Source of the DNA: Liriodendron chinense
Taxonomy: Eukaryota > Streptophyta > Magnoliopsida > Magnoliales > Magnoliaceae
NCBI GenBank assembly: GCA_003013855.2
Contig: ML058433.1
Location: forward strand, 3,595,966-3,659,965
Direction of reading: 5' to 3'
DNA length: 64,000 nucleotides
This document shows positions 10,705 through 20,351 of this stretch, piece by piece (within the stretch, counting starts at the first letter, position 1; each line of letters begins with the position of its first letter). The position numbers and the translations under genes were made by a program. The notes below the pieces were generated by a model. The model saw nothing but the letters and a program-made list of their open reading frames with translations, was not told where the DNA came from and searched no databases.

Positions 10705-12289
10705 TGTTGAGCTATTAATTTATAGATATTCTAACCCCGTTGCATCACATTTTATGCGTGATTTTCATATATAAAATACTATCTAATGCATGTTTTGTGA
10801 TTGTAGGAATGAGAGAGAGACTTTACCTATTTTAAGGCTAAAAGAACACATTGGAAGCCATTTGATGATGACTGAAGGTGGGCCAAAAGAGAAAGAAGAA
10901 GCAAGGGAAGAAAGGAGAGAAAAGGAGTGAAAAACACCATTTTCAATGGGCTAGACTGGTCAAGACCGGTCGGCCAAGAGGTCCCTACAGTGCCCCGACC
11001 GGTCAAGACCGATTGGCTAGCCTCTACAGACCACTCTAGATGTTGTTGGAACTTGCTGGACCTCTTCTAGAACCAGTCCAACCTGTCAAGACCGGTCGAG
11101 AAAGGTCGCTACAGTGCCACGACCGGTCAAGATCAGTCAGCCATGTACAAAATTTCAGATTTTTGCACTTTTCTAGTAGCTTGTTCTACAAGCTCCAATT
11201 TTTCATGCGCTGCATAAGTAATACGTGGATTCTAGATGTTTCTGAGTCGGTGGAGCTTCTCCATTATTAAAAGGACACCTAGGGTTTGTTCCTAAGGCAT
11301 CATAAAAGGCTTGGGAAATTGTGGGAGGAGAAGGAGATCACTGTGGAGTGTCTGCAACTCCTCCAAACTCGATTTTTCTATGTTTTTCTTTCTTTTTCCT
11401 TTGAATTTTAGTTTAACCTATTGATGGTTGGCTAAACCTCTTAGCTAGGGCTAAGAGGTGAAGCTTTTATTTATTTACAATGCTTAATTTGAATTAGTTC
11501 AAGTATTTTTGGTGTAATGAAGAACACTTCTAGTTCAAGTTTGAAATAAAGTTAGTATTTTTAGTTAATCTTCTATCTCTTGTGATTTCTCTTACACGGG
11601 ATGTTGTGATTTCTGAGATTGCTTAATGGGGTGTTGATTGATAGGATTTTAGGTTCTAGAGATCTTAAATCCATTATGATATGTTGGATGTTAGGAGATC
11701 TTAGAACATAAGTTTCCTAAGTGCTTATCTACAATTAAACTAGAAGGGGTTCTTATCTTTTGATTGGATCTGAGATAAATGTTTATGTATTGATTTTAGT
11801 TTAAGTTCAATTCATGCTTCTAAATCAAGTCTAGTGATAAGATCTGAGGAAGAATCACGAATATGATCTCAATTGTTTTGTGAAGGATTGGGCTGTGTGA
11901 TTGAATACGCCCAATGCCTTAGTTGTTATGAGAAAACCATATCAGTGGATGATCCATCTATATTAGATATGTTATGATGATTTGATTGCTCCATATTCCT
12001 ATTGGATAGGGATAGAACTCCGATTCCAATTAAGTTATTGGCTTGAATGGTTTGAATTGGTATTGTGAATGATTATAAGTGGATCCTTGGCGCTCTAGTG
12101 TCTTATTTCCCTAATTTAGTTCTAAAGTAGATAGTTTTATGTTCTTAATTTCCATCTATCGATACAAATTTGAATTTAGCCCATCCTAGTTATGTAATTT
12201 AGAATTGTTACGATAATCCCTAAGGATCAACCTTAGCCTAACCGAGAATTATTACTATGTCGCAGCCTTGCACTTGAGGTGAGCGAACA
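10705..12289 (+). repeat. 3' LTR of the plus-strand Athila-like element (1585 bp)
   Basis: Starts TGTTGAGC and ends GCGAACA, matching both ends of the minus-strand LTR at 3988-5482, and is collinear with it. It has repeated ACCGGTC motifs at 10950-11150. It is followed directly, with no spacer, by an inverted partial copy of the same LTR family. Confidence 0.8.
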
Positions 12290-12712
12290 ACATGAAAAAT
12301 CGGAGCTTGTAACACAGGCTGCTGAAAAATCTTGGATTCTGGAGAATTGTACATGGCCGACCGATCATGACCGGTCGGTGTGGTCCTGGGCTTGTTCCAG
12401 CAAGCTCCAGCAGTTGCTGGAGTGTGATGCATCAAGTGGTTGACCAGTCATGACCGGTCTAGCCCATTGAATTTTGATTGGATTTTCATTCTTCTCTCTC
12501 TCTTCTTCCCTTGCTTCTTCTTTCTTCTTTGGCCCATCTTCAATCATCATAAAATGGCTTCCAAACATGTCCTTTTAGCCATCAAATAGGTGAAGTTGCT
12601 CTCTCATTCCTACAATCACAAAACATGCATTAGATAAGTACTTTAAACATGGGAATCATACATAAAGTGTGATGCAATGGGGTTAAAATATGTATAAATT
12701 AAGAGCTCAACA
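12290..12712 (-). repeat. truncated inverted copy of the same LTR
   Basis: The minus strand begins TGTTGAGC at 12712 and stays collinear with the first 420-odd bases of the Athila-like LTR (including the ACCGGTC motifs at 12355-12460). It stops where the plus-strand LTR ends. The simplest reading is that the plus-strand element inserted into an older minus-strand LTR of the same family, whose other part is lost. Confidence 0.75.
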
Positions 12713-12731
12713 TAAGGGACTTAACACATAA

Positions 12732-14149
12732 TGTTTAGACCAAAACTGTCTAAATTCAGCCAAGTTTTGAGGCTGGAGACCGGTCTAGCTGCTTAGCCGG
12801 TTGGTCGGCCAGACCTCAAAACATGACAAAGACCAAGCTATAAGAAAAACTTAATTGGACCGGTCGTCCAACCAGTCCTGAAGTGTAGCTGACTGGTGAG
12901 TCTACCGGTTGGCGACCCATCATTTCTGTCTACCAACAAAACAAAAGTCTGGACCTTAATTCGACCGGTCGTGCAAGGTAGCCGACCAGTCCTCGACCCT
13001 CGCTTTTTTTTTCCAGTAAGATATTGGTCCTGGACTCTATAATTCAACCAATTTGGGGACCAAACGGCTGACCGGTTGGGGCCTCAATCTAACCGGTCAT
13101 TAGGGGTCTCAGACAGGTCGGTTATTAGCCATTTTATATCCGTTGGAGCCCATCTTTTGGCATCTATAAGAGAACATCTTGAGGGCTTTAATGACATGCA
13201 TTCAACACCCATCAAGAGCATTGTGAGAGATACATTCTCCTACCCTCATTGCTCGTCTTGAGTTCATTATTCAAACCTAACCATTTATGGCCCCTCATTG
13301 AGTATTCAAAGCTCGGCTTGAACTATGAACTCAAGCATTGCATTTGTGGCTGACCTAATCATTGAAGCTTCATCTTAAGGTTATTCATAGTTATTGAATG
13401 CTCGGATGGTGGTTCCTACATTACCATTGCATTGAATAGGCAAAGGGAACTCCACCACCTTCTCCCAACTACCCGGCATTAGAATATGCATAGCATTTCA
13501 TCGGTCCGTAGTTGATCTTGGGAGCACAAAAAGGAGCTGAAGCACATTGGAGCTGAAACAACTCATCATAGGCGTTAAATCGGGGCTCAACTACTCTAGG
13601 TAGGTCTAGTATTTGAGAGTCCATTTCGTGTATTGAAATTCTCTGGATTGGAAAACTCCAGCGGGAGCATATGTGGCCATCCTTGGATTAGGATTAGTGA
13701 GAGTTTGAGATCCAAACTTGGCAAGTCCCTTAGAGGGCCATCGACAGATGGTAAACACGGTCCTATATGCATAGGATATAAAGGTTGATGGTGAACCTAA
13801 TTTAAAACCACGTTCATAGTGAAATCCAACCACTCAAGGGGTGAGTGGATTAGCCAGGAGTGGAGTAAACCTAACGTCGAACCACTATATATCATTGTGC
13901 AATGGATTGAATGATTGTCTCTTCATTACTCTTCATATATCTTTATCTTGCTTATTCTGCTCAATAATTTGAACTTCTACAATCATGCTTTTGTTGTGTT
14001 TGATATATTACCAATGATACATATTATCTTGTGAGTCTTCGCACTATACTGAATATGTTCATGTGCTTCTTCTAGCTTAAATATTTGGATTGTTAAATCT
14101 CATAATTCCAGTTGATAATTTTAAAAGTCTTATTCACCCTTTTAGGACA
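12732..14149 (+). repeat. probable Copia-type LTR (solo or truncated)
   Basis: A possible start is TGTTTAGACC near 12732; a possible end is the LTR-like TTCACCCTTTTAGGACA at 14149. The late part contains cgaaccactatatatc (around 13880), which I associate with the R-U5 region of plant Copia LTRs. ACCGGTC/ACCGGTT motifs are dense at 12780-13120. The flanking 5-mers (cataa, tttga) do not match, so these ends are not confirmed. There is no coding capacity. Confidence 0.4.
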
Positions 14150-14720
14150 TTTGACATACTTCTAAGTATTTCTACTAGCGGTAAAACCACAATTTCAGGG
14201 TTTACCTATGTGATCCAAGTGATCTAGAGGTATAGGATTGTTTTGGTTTTGAGGGTTAGGGTCACCAAAGCATCTCTTTTACTTGTTCTTCTTCCTTAAT
14301 GCTTCTTGTTCACTTGACTCTTCGATCTTTAGCTTGCAAAGGTTCAACCGACATTACAATACATGGATGCACGTGATTGACAAATAAGGTGCACTAATAC
14401 GCCATAGGAAAGTGCACTAACAAATTTTTGTTTGTTATCCAACTTGTTGATAAGGACTTACAGACCTGGATGAAAGGAAAAAAAGCAAATATCAGCTTGA
14501 TCTAAAACTTTTGTAGCACATAAGTAGTTTTTAATGGTGGTCATTCATCACCACTCTTTCCTGCATTGTGGTATACCTGAGATTCGGACCTTCCTAATTT
14601 TTTGGCTTGTGTCCTAAAATGATTTGGAAAATTGGATGTACGAAATGGATTAAATACATACATCATAGTGCACCGTATGCAATCCGAAAAGGCTCTGTAG
14701 GCATTTTCATCATTTTAGTA
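14150..14720. repeat. GTGGGCC-type repeat segment (from about 14430), no gene
   Basis: 14150-14430 shows nothing recognisable. From 14438 the sequence follows the high-copy repeat (ttgttgataaggacttacag, then aaatatcagcttgat, then taaaatgatttggaaaa) in the same order as 58855-58960 and elsewhere. The copy is diverged and has no clear ends. 14721-15100 holds only AT-rich sequence and a CT tract. Confidence 0.5.
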
Positions 14721-15169
14721 AAAATATCAAAACTAATGGAAGGTACTTAGTTGACAATAACTTGATTAATGAGGTAGCTTAGTGAAAATTTAATTTAGAG
14801 AGGTACGGTTTGCAAATACAATATTAATGAGGTACTATTTTGTAAAATTCCCTGTTGTTTAGAGGAAGGACTAAAGAAAAATCATTTTTTCAGGAAATTT
14901 ATCACAGGAAGGATGACCTCCTCATGCGATTGAGAGCTTCTTCTTCTTCTTTTTCTTTTTTCCCCCCTTCTTCGGAGCTTCTTTCCTTCTTTACAGTTAA
15001 CCTTATGAAAGTTCCCCCTTTCCAATTGAATTTCCCCTATCATTTATCAACTCAAATATAATTCATAAAAAGTTTTTGTTTTTGCATGAACCCCATCCAC
15101 GATAATCCCACCATGTGAACCGCTGGATCACCTGAGATGGAAGCTTGTGGCCCCACCACGACGGACACA

Positions 15170-15680
15170 AGATGGAGGACGCGGATTGGTAACTAACCCC
15201 GCCTCTCCCTAGCTATGAACGGACAGGGCCTTTGAGTGGCCACCGTGATGTATGGTTTTCATCCACACCGTCCATTCATTTTGCTATATAAATTTAAGGC
15301 AACAGCCAAAAAATGAGGAAGTTCCAAGGCTCAAGTGAACCTAACAGTGGGGATTAAACACCTGCCGTTGAAAACTTTTTGGGGTAACGGAAGTTTTGGA
15401 TCAATCTGATATTTTTTTGTCCCTTCATCCAGGTGTATGTGACCTTATGAACAGGTTGGAAGGATATTAAGCAACATGGTGGGCCCTAGGAAGGTTTCAA
15501 CGGTTGGTGTCGCGGAAGGTTTCAACGGTGGGTGTCATTATCAACGCTGCTTCCTGTGGTGCACTACACATAAGTGTTGTAACAGCCTAGTTTTGGGATA
15601 GTAATCTAAAATGATATGGAAAAATGGATGGACGGTGTGGATGAAACCCATACATCAAGATGACCCCTCAGAGCCCCTTG
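15170..15680. repeat. GTGGGCC-type, Mutator-MITE-like repeat copy
   Basis: It opens with gacgcggattggtaact, close to the terminal sequence of the element at 58618. It continues with the same phrases (gatgtatggttttcatccac, gtccattcatttt, tttcaacggt, aaaatgatatggaaaaatg). A 20-bp phrase (ggaaggtttcaacggt...) is duplicated at 15490-15540. I see no matching right terminus, so it is probably truncated near 15680. Confidence 0.5.
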
Positions 15681-16719
15681 TTCGTTCCTAGATGGATGGA
15701 CGCGAGAAGCGAGATGGGCCAAGCAAAGGAAATAGTAAAAAAAGGGAGTGGAGGGTGGGAGCGGACTTTCCATGAATGGAGAGGAAATGCCCACGTCTCC
15801 CCAGGGCGCGAACCTCGTACCGCTGCCGACAGCATACAGAAGAGGAAACTAATATATAAATCAAAATATCAGCACGTGCGGACCCCACTAGGAACGCAGA
15901 ATGTGAAAAGCGGACATTCGCGGTCGCTCGAACATAATTTTAGTTTCCAATTCTTGCCCTCGCCATACTTGAAAACCTCTAAGGCGTCATCAACAACAAA
16001 AGCAAGCCAATGCTGGAATAGAAACGGATCGAGTGGTGGGTCCCACCCGAAAGAGGCTTGGATGAGGAAGCATCGGTGTTATTTATTTATTTATTTATGT
16101 AAAACCAGTGAAAATTATAAAAATAAAAATAAAAAAATGAAACTTCTTCATGGCAACCATGTGGTTTTGTTTTTACAGCTTAGATACGTGAAACACGGCT
16201 ACACTTATTCTAAGAAAACATTTCCATGGCTGGCCGACCTTCCTACCTACCCGTGTTGCTCTCTCTGACATGGGCAACGACTAAACATGCATGAAATCGA
16301 TCCCCTTCATGCCACTCCATTTTGGGCCTTCATCCCATAAACCAGGCCGATTCACCCCTCAGGTGGGCCATTACTTAAGCCTATAAATTTGTGTGGTAAT
16401 GGCCCACCTGAGTTACGTAATACCGTGATGACTTTCGAATAAGCGTGTCATCCCGATGAGGCAAATCATCTCTGGAGTACCAAATAACTCCCCTTCTATT
16501 CAATTTTGCCCTTAAGGCATGTTTGGGTTCATTGAGTCCAAGTCAAAAGGAAAGGGGAAAAAAAAAAAAAACGTTATTCAATTATGATATTGTAATATGA
16601 ACACCTGTTTATACAGGCTATTTATGCATCAATAATGAAAATTCTACACTGTAATCTTAAACATATACCTCCATAGGAAGATATTCTCAATGTCGCGATG
16701 TCACCAAGAGGGGATCTTA
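15681..16719. other. no gene recognised
   Basis: A frame of about 200 codons is open on the plus strand (15660-16268), but its translation is low-complexity, has no domain and begins in a repeat. ATTT microsatellite at 16080-16097 and a poly-A run near 16560. Nothing else supported. Confidence 0.5.
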
Positions 16720-17324
16720 GGGGTCGTTTGGCACCGTAGATTTGGGGGGATTTCAAATCCCCTATCTGTTTGGCACCATAAAATAATCGGAGATTTCAAA
16801 TCCCCTAAAAAAGAAGGCTTGAAATCCAAGGTGGAAGCTATGATTACATCCACAATCCTCACATGAGTCACATGTGTAACATGTGTGTCACTAGGCTACT
16901 AATCTATTGGGCACATGGCCCACTGATGATATTCCAAAACCATTAGATTATCAACTGCATCACTGAAATTACTTCAATAGGATGATCTAAGTAGTCCAAA
17001 CATTGTCCATGTAAATCAACGATTAAAAATCATTGGTTAGTCGCTTGGTTGTGATCCGATGCTTGTGGCCCATCTAAGGCTTGAAATTTCATCATTTTCA
17101 GCCAAAATATATATTTCAATGGGCTTATTACAATCTTTATGTCAAACATTACATATTACACTAATTAAGGATATTAAAGTTGATTTAGTAATTAAATTCA
17201 AACCCTTGTGAATATATTATGCATAACCACTTTGAATTACATGGGATTTCAAATCCAAGGTGCCAAACACAACTAGGGTATTTCAAATCCAGGAGGTTTC
17301 AAATATACTCTCCCAAACATACCC
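16720..17324. mobile_element. Tourist-like (PIF/Harbinger) MITE, 605 bp
   Basis: Imperfect terminal inverted repeats: GGGGTCGTTTGGCA on the left and, on the opposite strand, GGGTATGTTTGGGA on the right. They are flanked by the trinucleotide TTA on both sides (16717-16719 and 17325-17327). The subterminal GATTTCAAATCC words also occur near both ends. TTA duplications and GGG...GTTTGG ends are typical of Tourist/Harbinger MITEs. No transposase is encoded, so it is non-autonomous. Confidence 0.75.
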
Positions 17325-17503
17325 TTAGTCTTCTGCACCTTATACCTTTAGAAAACCTCTTAATAGGACTAGGGTTTTTTGTCAGCGTGGGTGAAATTAC
17401 TAAGATATTTATTTTTAAGAAAGAGGGTTGAAGAAGCTTTTTACCCATTACATTTCTCCCTTCTAGGGTCTTCACACCGTAAATTTTCACATCTATCTTA
17501 AAT

Positions 17504-18561
17504 CACTACAAGAAATAAGACTTTTAGCTGCCACAATTTTTGTAGCTAGAAGTCCTAAAATCGCCACTAAAAGTTTTAGTGGCGACTTTTTCGTCTCCGC
17601 TGAGCCGCCGCAATATGTGCTGTGGCTAAAAGTTTTAGCTGCGACTTCAAAAAAAGTTGCCATTAAAAGTCAGACAATTAGCCACGACAAGAATAATGCC
17701 ACTAAAAGTCCACTTTTAGCCACGACGTTTTCCATAGCTAATTGAAACCAATCTTGTCACTAAAAGTATAAAGTCGCTACTAAAAGTTGTATTTTAGTGG
17801 CGGAAAACTTCGCAGCTAATAATCCAATTTTAGTGGCGACTTCTAGTCGCAGCTAATCGTTTACTTTTAATGACGACTTTTAAAAGTCGCGGGTAAACAA
17901 TAGACTTTTAGCCGCAAAAATTTTCATTGCTAAACGTTTTAAAAGCGCCACTAAAAATTTAGTGACAATTTTTCTGTCGCCGCTGAACCGCTGCAATATA
18001 TGCTGTCGCTAAATATTTTAGCCGCGATTCAGAAAAGTAACCACTAAAAGTGTCTTTTAACCGCGACGTTTCCCGCCACTAATTGAAACAATGCTTGTCA
18101 CTGAAAGTTTAAAGTCACCATGGCTAAAAGTCAAATTTCAGTGACAACTTCTAGTCGCAGCTAAACATTTACTTTTAGTAACGACGTTCAAAAGACGCGG
18201 CTAAAATATAGTTGTAGCTAAAAATTCACCTTCGGTGGCAACTTCTAGTCATAGCTACAAGTTTACATTTAGTGACGACTTTTAAATGTCGCAGTAAAAA
18301 TGAACTTTTAGTGGCAAATTTTAGTCGCAACTTTATGTTGTTGGTCAAACTTTTAGTGACCACTTTTTATAGTTGCGGCTCTATATTTTTATCTTTAATG
18401 CATCTATTTTGATAAACCTACTTATAAATGAAATGATATACCTACTTATATAAAAATGACAATTTACAATTTTAATCACCATTAACCAAGTAAACATAAC
18501 TTCAAATTTAATTAATATAACTGCAAAATTCTTATATAAACCTAATTGAATTATATGTTTG
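17504..18561. mobile_element. CACTA (En/Spm) transposon, left end
   Basis: Begins with the CACTA terminal sequence CACTACAAGAAA at 17504, preceded by aat. Then about 870 bp of subterminal repeats follow (see next entry) and 190 bp of AT-rich sequence. The element is interrupted at 18561 by the 38-kb Tat-like retrotransposon and resumes at 56620. The transposase-associated gene at 56.8-57.6 kb points toward this end, so this is the 3' end of the element. The opposite terminus (TTTCTTGTAGTG) is not in the window. Confidence 0.8.
17516..18375. repeat. CACTA subterminal repeat array
   Basis: Several dozen degenerate copies of words such as CTTTTAGTGGCGAC, TTTTAGCCGCGAC and GTCGCNGCTAA lie in both orientations, roughly every 20-40 bp. 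CACTA elements bind their DNA-binding transposase subunit at such subterminal arrays. Density and mixed orientation argue for that role here; it is not demonstrated. Confidence 0.8.
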
Positions 18562-18784
18562 TGTAGACACCCCACCTTCGGCTATACTGTTGGTAGAGAT
18601 AGCTGGATGAATGGAGGACCATACCCCCAAATCCCAAGTCCAAACTCAGCCAAACTCACCCTTGTAAGCCCCAATCTATAGCCGAACTCAAGCCTGAACC
18701 CAGTCAACCCACTCTTAAACATCAGCCTGAAAAACCCCCCATAAGAAAAACCAGTCGAAAAATCCTAAAAAAGTCAAACTCACT

Positions 18785-18927
18785 GAGTCAACCCACTGAG
18801 TTAACCCGCTGAGTCAACCTGCTGAGTCAACCCATCGAGTCAAAACACCGAGTCAACCCGCCGAGTCAAATCACCAAGTTGACCCGCTGAGTCAACTCAC
18901 CGAGTCAACCCACCGAGTCAAACAGCA
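18785..18927 (+). repeat. 13-bp tandem array with TGAGTCA cores
   Basis: Eleven consecutive 13-bp units of the form gagtcaacccgct. Several junctions create the palindrome-like TGAGTCA, the core recognised by GCN4/AP-1-type bZIP factors. The array ends about 95 bp upstream of the LTR TATA box. The 3' LTR has the same array at about 55349-55490 with independent substitutions. A regulatory role is inference from sequence and position. Confidence 0.85.
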
Positions 18928-19019
18928 GCCCCAAGAAACGACCGTACCACGGGCTGAAAACCGAGGAATGTCCGTACGGTCGCCCAAAAATATTTACGGG
19001 TTCTGCCACTGCCCGCTGC

Positions 19020-19027
19020 TATAAATA
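19020..19027 (+). promoter_or_regulatory. LTR TATA box
   Basis: TATAAATA in the context gctgctataaatacccccc, conserved in the 3' LTR at 55575-55582. It marks the U3/R core promoter; transcription would start about 30 bp downstream, in the CT-rich segment near 19050. Confidence 0.7.
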
Positions 19028-19329
19028 CCCCCCTCTCCTTCTCATTTCACAACCCACTTCCCCTCTCTTCAGCCCGAGTGCGATCTGTCACTCTACCCCT
19101 TAGCCCATTCCTCCACCAAGGAGAGCCCGAGTGAGGAGATCCTAGCCCTGGTCTAGCCCAGCCTGACCACTGGTCCAAGTCTCCCAAGCCATCCAAGTCT
19201 TAATCCAGCCACTCGAAGCCAACTCTTGCGACACCTCCGTCCATCTAGTTACTCTTTTTCCAGCATCATCTCATTTGCATCTAGCATAAGTGCAACATTT
19301 ACTTTTCTTCCAACCCCCCTGCTTCACTG

Positions 19330-19621
19330 CAAGCACTTTGATCATTCAAACACACAGCATGCATTCCGCATAAAGCACATGTCAGTTCGAGCGTATGCTC
19401 TGGGCTTGCCTGTTAGTGGAACCTGCCAATCAGAAACTCTTACTATTCAGACCTGCATTCATGTACATATCACTACAAGCACTTTGATCATTCAAACACA
19501 CAGCATGCATCTCGCATAAAGCACCTATCAGTTCGAGCGTATGCTCTGGGCTTACCTGTTAGTGGAACTTGCCCATCAGAAACTCTTACTGTTCAGACCT
19601 GCATTCATGCATCATGTCATC
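19330..19621 (+). repeat. 146-bp direct duplication in the LTR
   Basis: Two adjacent copies begin caagcactttgatcattc at 19330 and 19476. They share phrases such as gttcgagcgtatgctctggg and cagaaactcttact and differ by a few bases. The same duplication is in the 3' LTR (from about 55887), so it predates the insertion of this copy. Confidence 0.8.
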
Positions 19622-19684
19622 TATGAGAATGTACGAGGATTAAAACAGACTTTCAAGTATTAGTCCGATTCTGTGAAGTAGAGA

Positions 19685-19700
19685 CCGTACTTCGGTACGG
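19685..19700 (+). other. UUCG-capped hairpin in the LTR transcript
   Basis: CCGTAC-TTCG-GTACGG forms a perfect 6-bp stem closed by the exceptionally stable cUUCGg tetraloop in RNA. It lies downstream of the TATA box, so it would be in the transcript. The identical 16-mer is retained at 56240-56255 in the 3' LTR while bases just beside it differ. Confidence 0.7.
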
Positions 19701-20067
19701 GTAGTGTGTGGGGTGCTTAACCTCTTCCCACCCTGTAACCGTGATCCCTTACCTCGAATCTCTGGCCGCAGATCAATAGGAGTCATTTTAGAGGAAGGAA
19801 TCTTCGGATCCCCTTCTCTAACGTTTCTACGGGGTCTAGCCGACTGTAGATTCGAAGTAACTGGCTAGTGGCAACTCTGGTCTTATATAAACTCATTTAA
19901 ACACATCCAGCTTAACACGACAACCAAACAAAGCCCTCGAGAACGAGGCAAGCCAGTGGCACAAATGACGATTCGCACTCACGCATCCACATCCTCTCCT
20001 TCTTTTCCCGAAAGGGAAAGGGACGAGAACGTCGTGTGAGAGCGCGGAACGGCGAGGGTCCACAGAA

Positions 20068-20085
20068 TGGCGACTCTGCTAGGGA
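20068..20085 (+). other. primer-binding site, tRNA-Arg type
   Basis: TGGCGACTCTGCTAGGGA lies three bases after the LTR end. It closely resembles the PBS of Ogre-type elements, which I recall as complementary to a tRNA-Arg 3' end. The assignment of the tRNA is from memory. A related PBS occurs at 62122 for a different element. Confidence 0.7.
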
Positions 20086-20351
20086 AGAGCTAGTCCCACT
20101 AGTCGTGATTCGACTTGAAAAATAGAATCCTTCCTATACTTGAAAGTCATTAATCCTCATACAATCTCATCTGCAAAACATTCTACCCAAAAAAAAAAAA
20201 TAGAAAATCCCAAAACCAGAAAAAAAAAATAGAAAATCCCAAAACCCAAAAAGAGTAGAGTATAGTCCTCACCATTGCGCCTCCTCGGGCTCAACGTGTT
20301 CGAAAGCAACTTCCCTTCTGCAGCACAATCCGCACTCGGGCTCAGCAAGCC

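Larger units (their letters stand above)
8738..12289 (+). mobile_element. 3' part of a plus-strand Athila-like element
   Basis: A degenerate coding region (8750-9435) is followed by a long AT-rich spacer, a polypurine tract (10691-10704) and a complete 3' LTR (10705-12289). The spacer includes CATTGAGGACAATGC (around 9740), a phrase I associate with the region downstream of the coding part of Athila-type elements. RT, integrase and the 5' LTR are absent. The LTR is the same family as the minus-strand copy at 3988-5482. Confidence 0.65.
18562..20064 (+). repeat. 5' LTR of the giant Tat-like element (1503 bp)
   Basis: Starts TGTAGACACCCC and ends GGGTCCACA, followed by a PBS. Contains an 11-copy 13-bp repeat array, a TATA box at 19020, a 146-bp direct duplication and a stable hairpin, all shared with the 3' LTR. 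It differs from the 3' LTR by a 13-bp indel near 18975-18990 and many transitions. Divergence is concentrated before the TATA box. Confidence 0.9.

Noticed and set aside
12732..14149. Confident Copia solo LTR
   Set aside because: The candidate ends lack a matching 5-bp duplication (cataa versus tttga), so it is listed only as a low-confidence repeat.
15660..16268. Open frame of 202 codons on the plus strand
   Set aside because: It begins inside a MITE-like repeat, has no domain, biased low-complexity stretches and no supporting splice or promoter signals; probably chance.
18785..18927. Regular 13-bp repeats considered as a CRISPR array
   Set aside because: No spacers between units, degenerate repeats, plant LTR context; also true for the 60.2-61.3 kb repeats.
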